Source: Butyrivibrio sp. VCD2006 | Lineage (GTDB): Bacteria > Bacillota > Clostridia > Lachnospirales > Lachnospiraceae | NCBI RefSeq assembly: GCF_000423925.1 | Contig: NZ_AUIX01000007.1 | Coordinates: 62,001 to 126,000, forward strand | Length of the DNA: 64,000 bases | Direction: 5' to 3' | In this document: positions 1-9,163 of the stretch, piece by piece | Layout: every line of letters begins with the position of its first letter | Numbering within the stretch: position 1 is the stretch's first letter | Made by a program: the position numbers and the translations under genes | The notes under the pieces: model-generated | Database searches by the model: none | What the model saw: only the letters and a program-made list of their open reading frames with translations | What the model was told of the DNA's origin: nothing

Positions 1-1581
1 CAGGCCCTCAGAATTGTACATCTTTTTGGAAATACAGCTGCAAAAAAGGTAAATGTTTCAGTAGGACCTGAGCAGGAGTACTTCCTTGTAGACTGGAAAA
101 AGAGCTTGAAGCGTCCCGACCTTATCTTTACAGGACGTACACTTTTCGGAGCGCAGCCGCCTAAAGGACAGGAGATGGAGGATCACTACTTCGGTGTAAT
201 CAGAGAGCGTGTCGGAGAGTATATGAAGGACTTAAACGACGAGCTTTGGAAGCTTGGAGTTCCCGGAAAAACTCAGCATAATGAGGTTGCTCCCGGTCAG
301 CACGAGCTTGCGCCTATTTATGAGACAGCAAATATTGCGGTGGATCATAACCAGATCATCATGGAGACTATGAAGAGAGTTGCTGAGCATCACAATATGA
401 GATGCCTTCTTCATGAAAAGCCTTTTGCGGGCGTTAACGGCTCAGGTAAGCATGATAACTGGTCGCTTTGTACAGATAATGGTGTTAACCTTCTTGATCC
501 CGGTGATACACCTAATGAGAATATTCAGTTCCTTTTTGTTCTGGCATGTATAGTGAAGGCTGTAGACAGACATGCAGACCTCTTAAGACAGAGTGCATCT
601 GATGTTGGAAACGACCATCGTCTTGGTGCAGATGAGGCTCCGCCGGCAATTATTTCAATGTTCCTTGGTGAGCAGCTTGAGGATGTAGTTCACCAGCTCA
701 TTGAGACAGGTGAGGCTAAGAGATCAAAACGAGGTGGAAAGCTTAAGACAGGAGTTTCAACACTTCCTGAATTTGAGAAGGATGCAACTGACAGAAACCG
801 TACATCACCTTTTGCTTTTACAGGTAATAAGTTCGAGTTCCGTATGGTAGGTTCTTCAGATTCCATGGCGAGCTCAAATACAGCTTTGAATACAATCGTT
901 GCTGAGTCTTTCTGTGAGGCTGCTGACAGACTTGAGAAAGCAAGCGATTTTGATATGGAAGTACATGATATCATCAAGGAGTATCTTACAAAGCATCAGA
1001 GAGTAATCTTCAATGGCGACGGATATTCTGATGAGTGGAAGAAGGAGGCTGAAAGAAGAGGACTTCCCAACATTCCTTCCACGATAGAGGCTGCTGAGGT
1101 TCTTACTACCAAGAAAGCAATAGAGCTTTACAAGAAATTCGGTGTGTTTACTCAGACTGAGCTTGAAGCACGCCAGGAGATAATTTTTGAGACCTATTCT
1201 AAGACAATAAATATCGAAGCACTCACTATGATAGATATGGCAAGTAAGCAGATAATCCCGGCTGTAATGAAGTATGCAGGAAGACTTGCTACTGATGTTA
1301 ATCAGGTGACTAATGCAGGTGTTGGTGCTACCGTAATGGTGGGAGAGCTTAAGGAAGTAATGAATCAGTTAGAGGCCATGAAGAAGGCACTTGATAAGCT
1401 GATCAAGGAAGAAGAGAAGGCCAGAGCAATAGTAGAGCCCAGAAAGAGAGCATATTATTGCAAGGATAAGGTAGTTCCTGCTATGACAGCACTTAGAACT
1501 CCTGCTGATAAGTTGGAGATGCTGGTTGATAAAAATGATTGGCCATTCCCGACATATGCTGATCTTCTGTTTGAAGGCTGA
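1..1581 (+). CDS. glnN: Glutamine synthetase type III, 3' part (5' end outside window)
   Basis: Makes glutamine from glutamate, ammonium and ATP in the cytoplasm. The frame is open from base 1, so the N-terminus lies outside the window; 526 codons are visible against about 700 for the GSIII family. The metal-binding segment VGPEQEYFLVD is at visible residues 21-31, the substrate-loop segment GVNGSGKHDNWS near 144-155, and LGADEAPPAI follows, a GSIII rather than GSI signature. The C-terminal part holds a charged helical stretch typical of GSIII. A TTG at 106 is internal and not a start. A perfect hairpin at 1684-1708 follows the gene. The family call is secure; the upstream context is not visible. 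Confidence 0.95.
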   Translation, partial: QALRIVHLFGNTAAKKVNVSVGPEQEYFLVDWKKSLKRPDLIFTGRTLFGAQPPKGQEMEDHYFGVIRERVGEYMKDLNDELWKLGVPGKTQHNEVAPGQHELAPIYETANIAVDHNQIIMETMKRVAEHHNMRCLLHEKPFAGVNGSGKHDNWSLCTDNGVNLLDPGDTPNENIQFLFVLACIVKAVDRHADLLRQSASDVGNDHRLGADEAPPAIISMFLGEQLEDVVHQLIETGEAKRSKRGGKLKTGVSTLPEFEKDATDRNRTSPFAFTGNKFEFRMVGSSDSMASSNTALNTIVAESFCEAADRLEKASDFDMEVHDIIKEYLTKHQRVIFNGDGYSDEWKKEAERRGLPNIPSTIEAAEVLTTKKAIELYKKFGVFTQTELEARQEIIFETYSKTINIEALTMIDMASKQIIPAVMKYAGRLATDVNQVTNAGVGATVMVGELKEVMNQLEAMKKALDKLIKEEEKARAIVEPRKRAYYCKDKVVPAMTALRTPADKLEMLVDKNDWPFPTYADLLFEG

Positions 1582-1683
1582 ATTATCCTACTTATATCAG
1601 AAATTTTGTGGAAGCTTTTTTGAGGGGAGTAGAGTGAAAACAAAATTCTGATTAAATCCATGTAAGATAATGGAAACTAAACG

Positions 1684-1708
1684 GCACCCTCCCAACTGGG
1701 GAGGGTGC
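1684..1708 (+). terminator. Perfect 10-bp hairpin after glnN
   Basis: GCACCCTCCC (1684-1693) pairs exactly with GGGAGGGTGC (1699-1708) around a 5-nt loop. No T-run follows, so intrinsic termination is uncertain. The CCCTCCC/GGGAGGG core resembles the palindromic cores of the repeat elements later in the window, so this may be a mRNA-stabilising end or a repeat relic rather than a terminator. Confidence 0.5.
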
Positions 1709-1753
1709 TTAAATGGAAGAATACAGGGAACTAAAATCTTTTTAAAAAAGTGC

Positions 1754-1782
1754 TTGCATTTTTGGGGATTCTTCCGTATAAT
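1754..1782 (+). promoter_or_regulatory. Sigma-A-type promoter of tRNA-Gln
   Basis: TTGCAT (1754-1759) and a consensus TATAAT (1777-1782) are separated by 17 nt. Transcription would begin around 1789, a few bases before the mature tRNA 5' end at 1796. Confidence 0.75.
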
Positions 1783-1795
1783 CAATTCTTGTCGA

Positions 1796-1868
1796 TGGGC
1801 TATCGCCAAGCGGTAAGGCAACGGACTCTGACTCCGTCATTTCGTAGGTTCGAATCCTACTAGCCCAG
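1796..1868 (+). tRNA. tRNA-Gln (anticodon CTG)
   Basis: A full cloverleaf can be drawn: acceptor TGGGCTA/TAGCCCA, D-stem GCC/GGC, anticodon stem ACGGA/TCCGT with loop CTCTGAC (anticodon CTG, reads CAG), T-stem GTAGG/CCTAC with loop TTCGAAT. The discriminator base is G and CCA is not encoded. It has its own promoter upstream and a strong terminator immediately downstream, so it is a single-gene unit. Confidence 0.95.
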
Positions 1869-1871
1869 CTT

Positions 1872-1905
1872 AACTCCTCAGAAGTACTTCTGGGGAGTTT
1901 TTTTT
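1872..1905 (+). terminator. Intrinsic terminator of tRNA-Gln
   Basis: AACTCC...GGAGTT enclosing the palindrome CAGAAGTACTTCTG, followed by a run of eight T residues. Confidence 0.9.
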
Positions 1906-1932
1906 CATATGCTAACAGTTTTATGTTATAAT
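1904..1932 (+). promoter_or_regulatory. Possible promoter of the CPBP gene
   Basis: A consensus TATAAT at 1927-1932 lies 17 nt after TTCATA (1904-1909), which overlaps the end of the preceding terminator. The start codon follows 31 nt later with AGAGGTGAG as ribosome binding site. Confidence 0.5.
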
Positions 1933-1963
1933 CAATCAGATTAAGTATACTTAGAGGTGAGTT

Positions 1964-2602
1964 GTGAAATCTCAGATTAAGAACCTGGCATTCCCGCTAG
2001 TGTGGGAATTGGCATTTATTATATTTTGCATAATCAGACCTTTTAAGACGTTATACATATTCTTTGTTTTCTATCTGGTTCTTACCGTTTATTTTGCTAA
2101 GGATTTTTCATTCAAGGAATATTCTAAGAATTTCAAGGATATCAAGAGATTTTGGATACCTGCTGTTCTTACACTTGTAGGTATTGTAATTGTTTTCATG
2201 CTAAATAAGAAAATGATTATACCTAGTTTTTCAGACATAATAAATGATGGCACATATGATTTCACCTGGGAAAACAGTTATATGGGTGAATTACTTCGGG
2301 CAATAACTATTTTGTTTATGCGTCCTGTTGCGGAGGAATTGTTCTTTAGAAAAGCGATAATGAATTTTGATTCCGCGACATCAGCAATTTTGACTTTTTC
2401 ACTTGGACTTGTTCTGTGCGGATTCAGCCATGCATATTTGCCTCTGGGAGTAGTAGAGTATATGGTGCTTGCACTTCCGCTTGCGGTAGCCTTTTTCTGC
2501 ACGAGGAACATATATATTCCCATAACGGTCAATGTGGTGTTTATGATGTACCAATATCTGCCTGAGATAATATATGATGTTGCACGTATTTCGATGAGAT
2601 AA
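1964..2602 (+). CDS. CPBP-family intramembrane protease-like protein
   Basis: A 212-residue multi-pass membrane protein starting with GTG behind AGAGGTGAG. The three CPBP (Abi/Rce1-like) motifs are present in order: PVAEELFFRK with the catalytic glutamate pair and arginine, GFSHAY supplying the histidine, and PITVNV supplying the asparagine near the C-terminus. Family members are intramembrane glutamic endopeptidases; those without a bacteriocin locus nearby have no assigned substrate, and none is evident here. It is monocistronic, between the tRNA terminator and a bidirectional terminator. Confidence 0.8.
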   Translation: MKSQIKNLAFPLVWELAFIIFCIIRPFKTLYIFFVFYLVLTVYFAKDFSFKEYSKNFKDIKRFWIPAVLTLVGIVIVFMLNKKMIIPSFSDIINDGTYDFTWENSYMGELLRAITILFMRPVAEELFFRKAIMNFDSATSAILTFSLGLVLCGFSHAYLPLGVVEYMVLALPLAVAFFCTRNIYIPITVNVVFMMYQYLPEIIYDVARISMR

Positions 2603-2661
2603 TTAAGATCAGATTTTTCTGATAATGAGATGTGTATGATGATAGTTAGTGAATAAAATAT

Positions 2662-2697
2662 TGCCTCCGATACATTTTTGAGTATCGGAGGCATTTT
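2662..2697. terminator. Bidirectional terminator between convergent genes
   Basis: TGCCTCCGATA (2662-2672) pairs perfectly with TATCGGAGGCA (2683-2693) around a 10-nt loop. TTTT follows on the plus strand, and the other flank is A/T-rich, giving T-runs on the minus strand. It separates the CPBP gene from the convergent GGDEF/EAL gene. Confidence 0.85.
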
Positions 2698-2723
2698 CAT
2701 ATCTTAGGATAATTCCTGATTTC

Positions 2724-4403
2724 TTAATACTTTTGCTCGAATTCTTCAATAGGAATTGCGTGTGAAAAGAAGTATCCCTGGAACCGATCACAGCCTATTG
2801 ATTTGAGATATTCAAATTGGGTTTCGGTCTCAACACCTTCTGCAACAACTTTAATTCCAAGTGCCTGAAGAAGTTTTACTGTTGCTTCAAGTATGATCTT
2901 GGATTTGGGATAACTATAACTGTCATCAATAAACTTTTTGTCGAGTTTGACATAGTCTGCATGGAGCTCTTTTAACATTCCGATGGAGAGGTTGCCCTGA
3001 CCAAAGTTGTCTATGGCTACCCGGAAGCCCTCTTCGCTAAACTCATCAAGAATTGCAAGCTGCAGTTCTGTGTCGTTCATGAGATCTCTTTCAGAGAACT
3101 CAAGAATAAGCTTGTTTGGATCAACGTTATATGCGTGTACCAGTTCCTTTACTTTTTTAAGTGCGTTCATGTAAAAGAGATCCTTAGGAGACACATTAAC
3201 TGAGATTACAAGGTGATCCTTTGGAGTTGCTTTCCAGGAACGTAGTTGTTTCATAACTCGTTCCCAGTTGCCTATATCAAGTTTGGCAATGTTTTCACTT
3301 CTTTCAAGCAGGTGTATGTATTTATCGGATGGAACAATGGATCCGTCCGGTCTGATCCATCTGGTTAGTGCTTCGGAACCGGTAACTCTTTTTGAAGCAT
3401 CAAAAATGGGCTGAAGGAAAATATGAAACTGACCTGCTTCAAGGTTCTGGTGGAAGCTGTTTAAAAACTCCAAATCATATTCAGCCTGCTTTAAGAGTTT
3501 GTTTGTGTAAAAGGTCAGGACATTTTCCCTTCGGTCATGTAGGGTCTGTAATGCCAGATCAGCTCTTTCTATCATAACGGTAACAGGTATTTCCGGGTCG
3601 TCTATACGGAATACTCCGAGATGGAAATAAAGGTGATAATTCTCATAATCGACCATTTTTCCAATCTCTTCTACAGCACTCATGAAAACGCCTTCGTCAA
3701 ATCGTTCTTCCGGCATGCAAAGTACAAAGTGATCGGCATGCGTCCTGCCGTAAATAGCACCCGGTCCACAATTTCTACGCAGCATATCTGCTATAGCAAT
3801 AAGGACTTCGTTTCCGCGCTGGGTTCCATAACGCTCGTTAAGAGTCCTAAAATGTCTTATATCACCTGTTATAAGGACACGATTTGTGTCTGGATCTTCT
3901 ACCAGAATTTTGCGGACTTCTCTGCATATACCATCAAGGTTATAAAGTCTGGTGAGAAGATCGTGTGTCAGCAGATAATCTGATTCCGTCATGCCCTGAG
4001 AGAGCTGTTTGTCTTCACCTGCAGATATCGGATTGGAGGAAGGAATTATCTCACCCTCTTTTTCGTCTATACTAATAAGTTCCATAACACAGGTGAAATT
4101 GTTTTTGTCGGGGAGTACAAGCTTAATAGGAACTGACTGAATCAGGAAACGGTGGCCATCATAAATCTCTTCTTTGGTCTGCCTTTGGCCGCTCATGACA
4201 GCTCTGTAGCTGCTACAGTTTGAACAGCGTGAAGCTGCTTTCCAGGCAGAATAGCATTCCTTTTCATAATGGAGCTGTCCGGAGGTATCAACGTTGATTA
4301 CACGACATTCTACCGGATCAACTAGACGCACGGTGTCATACATTCTCTTCATGTAATCCATCATGTGCTTAAGTTCCTGATATGTATATTCCTCTACTCT
4401 CAT
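2724..4403 (-). CDS. PAS-like/degenerate GGDEF/EAL protein (putative c-di-GMP phosphodiesterase or receptor)
   Basis: 559 residues, no membrane segment. Residues 1-115 look PAS-like and hold a CSNC pair at 60-63. Residues about 140-300 are a GGDEF fold whose active-site motif has decayed to RGNEV (196-200), so cyclase activity is unlikely. Residues about 310-559 are an EAL domain: EAL at 344-346, the Asn in SVNVS near 403, the Glu in LEFSE, Lys in VKLDK and Glu in AEGVE are kept, but the DD metal pair is IDNFG (464-468), the second Asp changed to Asn. It could be a weakened phosphodiesterase or a c-di-GMP sensor. It overlaps the upstream permease gene by 4 nt (ATGA), so the two are translationally coupled. 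Confidence 0.9.
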   Translation of the reverse strand: MRVEEYTYQELKHMMDYMKRMYDTVRLVDPVECRVINVDTSGQLHYEKECYSAWKAASRCSNCSSYRAVMSGQRQTKEEIYDGHRFLIQSVPIKLVLPDKNNFTCVMELISIDEKEGEIIPSSNPISAGEDKQLSQGMTESDYLLTHDLLTRLYNLDGICREVRKILVEDPDTNRVLITGDIRHFRTLNERYGTQRGNEVLIAIADMLRRNCGPGAIYGRTHADHFVLCMPEERFDEGVFMSAVEEIGKMVDYENYHLYFHLGVFRIDDPEIPVTVMIERADLALQTLHDRRENVLTFYTNKLLKQAEYDLEFLNSFHQNLEAGQFHIFLQPIFDASKRVTGSEALTRWIRPDGSIVPSDKYIHLLERSENIAKLDIGNWERVMKQLRSWKATPKDHLVISVNVSPKDLFYMNALKKVKELVHAYNVDPNKLILEFSERDLMNDTELQLAILDEFSEEGFRVAIDNFGQGNLSIGMLKELHADYVKLDKKFIDDSYSYPKSKIILEATVKLLQALGIKVVAEGVETETQFEYLKSIGCDRFQGYFFSHAIPIEEFEQKY

Positions 4404-5578
4404 GATCTTTCCTCTTCGGAAGTGTTCGCTTTTTTAGCAAGCGCAGCCTCCCTCTTCTGAATCCAATTCTGATATGTAAAGTTAAATATAGCAGCGAAAG
4501 GAATCGCAAGCATGATGCCGGCAACGCCAAACATTCGGCCGCCGACAACCAATGTAACAAGTATCCACACGGCTGAGACGCCGAGTGTGTTGCCGAAGAG
4601 CTTTGGCTTTATAACATATCCATCAACTGTTTGAAGAATTACAGTAAATATAAGGAAAATCAGTGCATGGATCGGATTTACCAAAACCAGGATAAATGCA
4701 CCGAGTATGGCTCCTACTATAGGACCAAATGTGGGCGCTAAGTTTGTAACACCTACAAATAGTGAGATGAGTACTGAGTATGACATGCCGGTTAAAAGCA
4801 TGAAAATCCAGTTTATTACTCCGACTGCAAGTCCATCTAAAAGGTCTCCAGCGATGTAGCGCTTTAATATATCATTGCAGGTACTCCAGAATGTAGCTAT
4901 ACGATCATATACATGCAGCGGTATGAAGGCTTTCATGAGTCTTATGGTACCGGCCTGAAGCTTTTCTTTGCCTGCCAGAAAATAGATGGCTAGAATGAAG
5001 CCCAATATGAAGTTGAAGACGCCTTTTCCTATACCTGCAGATACATTGATTATCTGAGAAACCGCCTGAGGTAGCTTTTGTGCAAATTGGGACAGAAATG
5101 AATTAATCTTACTGGTGATACCGGATAGATCTATATGGAAATTACCGGCTTTGGCACTAATTGTGTTTAGCAGGGTTTCAAGTGATCTTGCATAGCTGTC
5201 AAGATTGGAAACGAAAGTTGTAATACTGCCTACCAGCTGAGGAATCAATGCAATCACAAGCACTACAATGAATAGAAGCACTGCCAGAATAGACAGCATA
5301 ATGGCAAGTGACCTTCTTATTCCTGATTGTTTTAAGCCGGAAAAAACTGTCCTCTCAAAAAAAGCTACCAATGGGTGCAAAATGTACGCTAGGATCAGAC
5401 CTGTTATTACCGGTGAAAAATATTTACCTAGAATTCCCAATCCTTGAAAAAATAGGTTGATATGGGATAAGGCAAGGTAAAGGACAACTGCCGAACAGGA
5501 TGCAATAGTATATGGGAACCATTTTTGGTTAATACATTTTTTAATAAAATTCATATTGTCATTGTGCTTAAATTGCAC
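4400..5578 (-). CDS. AI-2E/PerM-family membrane permease
   Basis: 392 residues with the family layout: two N-terminal membrane segments, a central membrane-proximal helical region (about residues 115-185), then five or six further segments ending in the conserved GVAGIMLAIPFAA stretch. Members were first called AI-2 exporters; others are Na+/H+ antiporters or of unknown cargo, so the substrate is open. ATG at 5578 is used; an in-frame ATG eight codons on (MNFIKK) is an alternative. First gene of a two-gene unit with the GGDEF/EAL gene, hinting that transport or membrane state and c-di-GMP signalling are co-expressed. Confidence 0.88.
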   Translation of the reverse strand: MQFKHNDNMNFIKKCINQKWFPYTIASCSAVVLYLALSHINLFFQGLGILGKYFSPVITGLILAYILHPLVAFFERTVFSGLKQSGIRRSLAIMLSILAVLLFIVVLVIALIPQLVGSITTFVSNLDSYARSLETLLNTISAKAGNFHIDLSGITSKINSFLSQFAQKLPQAVSQIINVSAGIGKGVFNFILGFILAIYFLAGKEKLQAGTIRLMKAFIPLHVYDRIATFWSTCNDILKRYIAGDLLDGLAVGVINWIFMLLTGMSYSVLISLFVGVTNLAPTFGPIVGAILGAFILVLVNPIHALIFLIFTVILQTVDGYVIKPKLFGNTLGVSAVWILVTLVVGGRMFGVAGIMLAIPFAAIFNFTYQNWIQKREAALAKKANTSEEERS

Positions 5579-5691
5579 AAACCCCCAATCTATAGTATTT
5601 TAATAAGTATATTCTAGTATTTGGCAGGTTAGGATTCAATTAAAAAAGTATTAAGTTTCGTACAATTATTTACGTGTAGGAGTTAAAAATA

Positions 5692-7326
5692 TCAGCTTTT
5701 ACGGAAGGTTCTGATAATTGACAGAATCAAAACACAAATAAGACCAGCCCAGATTCCGCAGGTAATGGTGCTCCGTATATATTCCATATGCGGGGCCTTT
5801 TTCTTAAAGACATACATTGTGGGATCATCTGCGTCGTAGCCTTCCACAAGATCACCTGCTTCAAGAGCTGCTTCAACATCTGCCTCAGACATAGTGATGC
5901 TCTTGTGGCTAAAGTATGGATCAGTGATCATGGAATCGGCATAGAGAATTTTGGGTTCATCATTTGTTTTGGTATAAACAGTGCAGCCAATAAGTCCTAC
6001 AATGGCAAATATAAGCGCGTATCTTATGATGTGTGTACTGATCTCGTAAAAGGTTTGAGAGAGTAACCTGACGTGGGAGCTTTTTTGTTTTCTAAAAAGG
6101 GTTACTTCGTTTTCTCCAAAAGGGAGGATAAGAATCTCTTTTTGGAGTACCTGAGGTAATGAAGCTTTTGCTTTGCCTATCGAGTCGTATAACCATGTTC
6201 CCAAGAAAATAAAAGTCAGGTTTTTGAAGCTTAGGTTAAACAGGAACGGATCGCTCATTCCTATAAAGCAGAATGTGATGATAACTGCAAGCTCACTAAG
6301 CTTGTTTCCTTTTATAAGATGTCTGATCCACAGAATATAAAGTGCACATACAAGCAGGAAAGGAATTATACCCAGCTGTAAAAACAGGTACAGGAAGGAA
6401 TTGTCCAACATATACCAGTTTGTGGGCGTTGCTTTGAAATATGAACCAAAGGGTGTGATCTTTTCATTCGTAAGGAAGTAAAGAGCGAATTCATAGCGTT
6501 TATGCAAAAGCTTGTTCATGAATTCAAAGGCCTGGCCTGTGGCTAGGAGCGGGCCTGCGACTGAAAAGACTACAACTGCTGGGAAAAGAAGGCTGATAAA
6601 GAAATTCTCAACCTTTGATCTTACAGGTCTAAGCTGTAGGTAAATATTAACAATCAGGTATATTGATATAGACAGAAGTCCCGTGAGACTTACTGTGTAC
6701 ATGTATACATAGACATTAACGAGCATAGCAATAATAGAAGCTTTAAGAAGACTGCGTGTGTTCTTTGCCTCGTATAGATAGAAAAAGAAAATTATTAAAA
6801 TAAGCAAGGTTGTATGAGCTGTGTTTGGGTAGGGATATCCAAGGGAGTGCCTAAGGAGAAATCCATATCCGCTTCGCTTATTCATGTGATTTAGTTCTGT
6901 AATTATGCCGGTAATTGAAAGAAGATACAAAACAAAGTAAGAGACGGAAAGTATGATCAGCCCAAGGCGCATGACCTTCTTTTCCTGAATACCTTTCATT
7001 CCGAGCATGAGGGTAAAGTAGATTAAGAGTCCCTTTTCACCCGAGCACAGGTAAGTGAGGGCTCCTGTAGATAATATCGCAAAGCCTGCAATATATTCAC
7101 AAAGAGATTGTCTGGTTGCTGCGACTTTTATGAGGAAAGCCAGCATACCTGCAACGATACATGCGTTGTAAACAGGCTGTCCGTCATAAAGCCCGACGGC
7201 TCTTGACCCGAAAAGGAAAAGAAAATAGATATAGAAAATCAGTTCATGGACTTTTATTGTGTTGTTTGTTGATAAGTCTTTAGTGTTCATGCGATAATGT
7301 AGTTCCTCCCGGCCAAATAAAGCCAC
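5692..7326 (-). CDS. Polysaccharide polymerase/O-antigen ligase-like membrane protein
   Basis: 544 residues, roughly a dozen membrane segments, a long cytosolic or external loop, then a separate C-terminal segment (about residues 515-540) preceded by an acidic soluble stretch. The SLGYPYPNTAHT segment and the long hydrophobic array resemble Wzy-type proteins of Lachnospiraceae, but no diagnostic motif proves it. The longest frame starts with GTG at 7326 directly behind TTTAGGAAC; an ATG at 7290 has GGGAGG but 14 nt away, so the start is undecided. Transcribed divergently from the gene at 7351. Confidence 0.6.
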   Translation of the reverse strand: MALFGREELHYRMNTKDLSTNNTIKVHELIFYIYFLFLFGSRAVGLYDGQPVYNACIVAGMLAFLIKVAATRQSLCEYIAGFAILSTGALTYLCSGEKGLLIYFTLMLGMKGIQEKKVMRLGLIILSVSYFVLYLLSITGIITELNHMNKRSGYGFLLRHSLGYPYPNTAHTTLLILIIFFFYLYEAKNTRSLLKASIIAMLVNVYVYMYTVSLTGLLSISIYLIVNIYLQLRPVRSKVENFFISLLFPAVVVFSVAGPLLATGQAFEFMNKLLHKRYEFALYFLTNEKITPFGSYFKATPTNWYMLDNSFLYLFLQLGIIPFLLVCALYILWIRHLIKGNKLSELAVIITFCFIGMSDPFLFNLSFKNLTFIFLGTWLYDSIGKAKASLPQVLQKEILILPFGENEVTLFRKQKSSHVRLLSQTFYEISTHIIRYALIFAIVGLIGCTVYTKTNDEPKILYADSMITDPYFSHKSITMSEADVEAALEAGDLVEGYDADDPTMYVFKKKAPHMEYIRSTITCGIWAGLICVLILSIIRTFRKS

Positions 7327-7350
7327 GTTCCTAAAAGGATTATATCAGAT

Positions 7351-9162
7351 ATGAATGTTTTGGAGAAAAAAGAATTGAAAAATACTTTTATTGCCTTTCT
7401 ATGTACCTGGGGGCTACAGCTTATTTTGGGGATTACTGTAAGAAATCCTCTTACGCTGATTTTCTTTGGTTTGTTTATTTGTATTGGCAGAAAGGTTAGA
7501 GAAAATGATAGAAAAGGTCCGGTGATTCCTGTTCTTTTGGTATCTTTTCTGTTATCTGCAGCTTTGGTGTTTTTTGTCGGAAGAAGAGCTGTGGAGCGGT
7601 TTGATAGCGGGCTTTTTAAGATTGCCGGAGTTTTAATAATGCTTTCCGGGATTTCTCTTGCGATTTTCAGAGTGATGCAGTTTTTGTTTAAAACCGGTGA
7701 TTTACTGAGATATGCAGAGAGCAATGATAAGAACTCCGTAGAAAAAGAAGGGCCTCTTGCGAATACGGCAAGGGATGAAGGGAAAATGGCATCCTTCCTG
7801 TGGGAACATGAGGGGGCGATTTTTGCTATAGGAGCAATTATCTGTTTCCTGTGTTGGCTTCCGTACTTTTTGTATGAATTTCCTGGAATCATGACTGCTG
7901 ATTCAATTGTCCAATACGAGCAGGTAATTGGAGTAAATCCGCTTTCTAATCATCATCCGGTTGCGCATACGCTGATCATTTCTCTGTTTTATAATCTGGG
8001 GATGAGTGTGACAGGTGAACCGAATAGTGCAATAAGCTTTTATACATTGGCGCAAATGATTTTCCTCGCTATTTGTTGTGGAAGAGTTGTGCTGGAGGTT
8101 AAGAGAATAGTCGATAAGAAAAGATGGGTGATGTTGTCACTTGCTTTTTTTGCGCTTGTTCCTTTTAATGCTGTTTTTGCAGTGACGATCTGGAAGGATG
8201 TGCCTTTTGCGGGGATAGCAATGCTGCTTGGCTGCAGGATTTGTGAGATGGCTATGCGGGATAAGGCGAAAACAATGGATTTTGTTATGTTTGCTTTTTT
8301 AGCAGTGCTTATCTCTGTTTTCAGGTCGAATGGCTGGTATGCTTTTCTTTTGTGTGTGCCATTCTTTGTATTTCTATTCAGACAGGATATTTTGAAGGCA
8401 GCAGGTGCAGTGATTTTTGCGATTGTTGTTTCTTTGATAATTAAGGGTCCTGTAATGAATGCCGCAGGTATAGTACAGCCTGATTTTACTGAATCACTAT
8501 CACTTCCGCTTCAGCAGGTGGCAAGGGTCCTTGTAAGTGATGAGGCGCTTGATGAGAAGGATATCAGGTTGATTGATGCGGTTATTGACAGGACTTACAT
8601 TCATGAGCTTTATGCTCCGGATTTTGCCGATAATATAAAGGAACTTGTAAGAGCCGGATATCCTGATGTAATAGAGAATAATAAGGGTGAATATTTTGGA
8701 CTGTGGTTAAGGCTTGGAACGAAATTCCCTATGCATTATATAAGAGCCTGGTTTGATTTAGAGGGTGGATATGTGTATCCTGATATTCCCTATGAAGTCG
8801 GAAACATCGACGGCGTAATGCCAAATGACTATGGACTCGTTATGATGCCGCGTATCGGGGGAAAGGCGGTAGTTAAAGGTAAAGAGATACTTATAAAGCT
8901 AGGAGGCTTTGTACCGCTTTATGGTATGCTCTGGTGCGCCGGAATCTATACTTGGCTTATTGTTTTGCTGTTAGTATTGATGTTAAGGGATAGGCAGGCA
9001 TTCCATGGCAGATTATTGGTGTTTGCGATTTTTCAGGCAGCACTGGTGTTTACGCTGCTTATAGCGGCCCCTGTTGTGGATTTTAGATATGAATATGCAG
9101 TAGTTATGCTGATGCCACTAAGTGCTGCAATTTGTGCTATGATAGTTAAGAGAAGGATTTAA
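7351..9162 (+). CDS. Large multi-pass membrane protein, GT-C-like (resembles DUF6020)
   Basis: 603 residues with an N-terminal block of four membrane segments, a soluble linker (about 130-150) and a second block of eight or more. The first loop of the second block contains MTADSIVQYEQV and NHHPVAHT, the kind of acidic/His loop seen in GT-C glycosyltransferases that use lipid-linked sugars. I associate it with DUF6020 by general appearance only. ATG at 7351 follows AAAAGG. The next gene begins 2 nt after its stop, so it is co-transcribed with the thioesterase and the S1 protein. Confidence 0.6.
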   Translation: MNVLEKKELKNTFIAFLCTWGLQLILGITVRNPLTLIFFGLFICIGRKVRENDRKGPVIPVLLVSFLLSAALVFFVGRRAVERFDSGLFKIAGVLIMLSGISLAIFRVMQFLFKTGDLLRYAESNDKNSVEKEGPLANTARDEGKMASFLWEHEGAIFAIGAIICFLCWLPYFLYEFPGIMTADSIVQYEQVIGVNPLSNHHPVAHTLIISLFYNLGMSVTGEPNSAISFYTLAQMIFLAICCGRVVLEVKRIVDKKRWVMLSLAFFALVPFNAVFAVTIWKDVPFAGIAMLLGCRICEMAMRDKAKTMDFVMFAFLAVLISVFRSNGWYAFLLCVPFFVFLFRQDILKAAGAVIFAIVVSLIIKGPVMNAAGIVQPDFTESLSLPLQQVARVLVSDEALDEKDIRLIDAVIDRTYIHELYAPDFADNIKELVRAGYPDVIENNKGEYFGLWLRLGTKFPMHYIRAWFDLEGGYVYPDIPYEVGNIDGVMPNDYGLVMMPRIGGKAVVKGKEILIKLGGFVPLYGMLWCAGIYTWLIVLLLVLMLRDRQAFHGRLLVFAIFQAALVFTLLIAAPVVDFRYEYAVVMLMPLSAAICAMIVKRRI

Positions 9163-9163
9163 A

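Noticed and set aside
3621..3983. Plus-strand 120-codon frame inside the GGDEF/EAL gene
   Set aside because: Shadow of the real minus-strand gene; cysteine-rich and irregular composition, no ribosome site.
2724..4403. Active diguanylate cyclase
   Set aside because: The GGDEF signature is RGNEV, missing the residues needed for catalysis.
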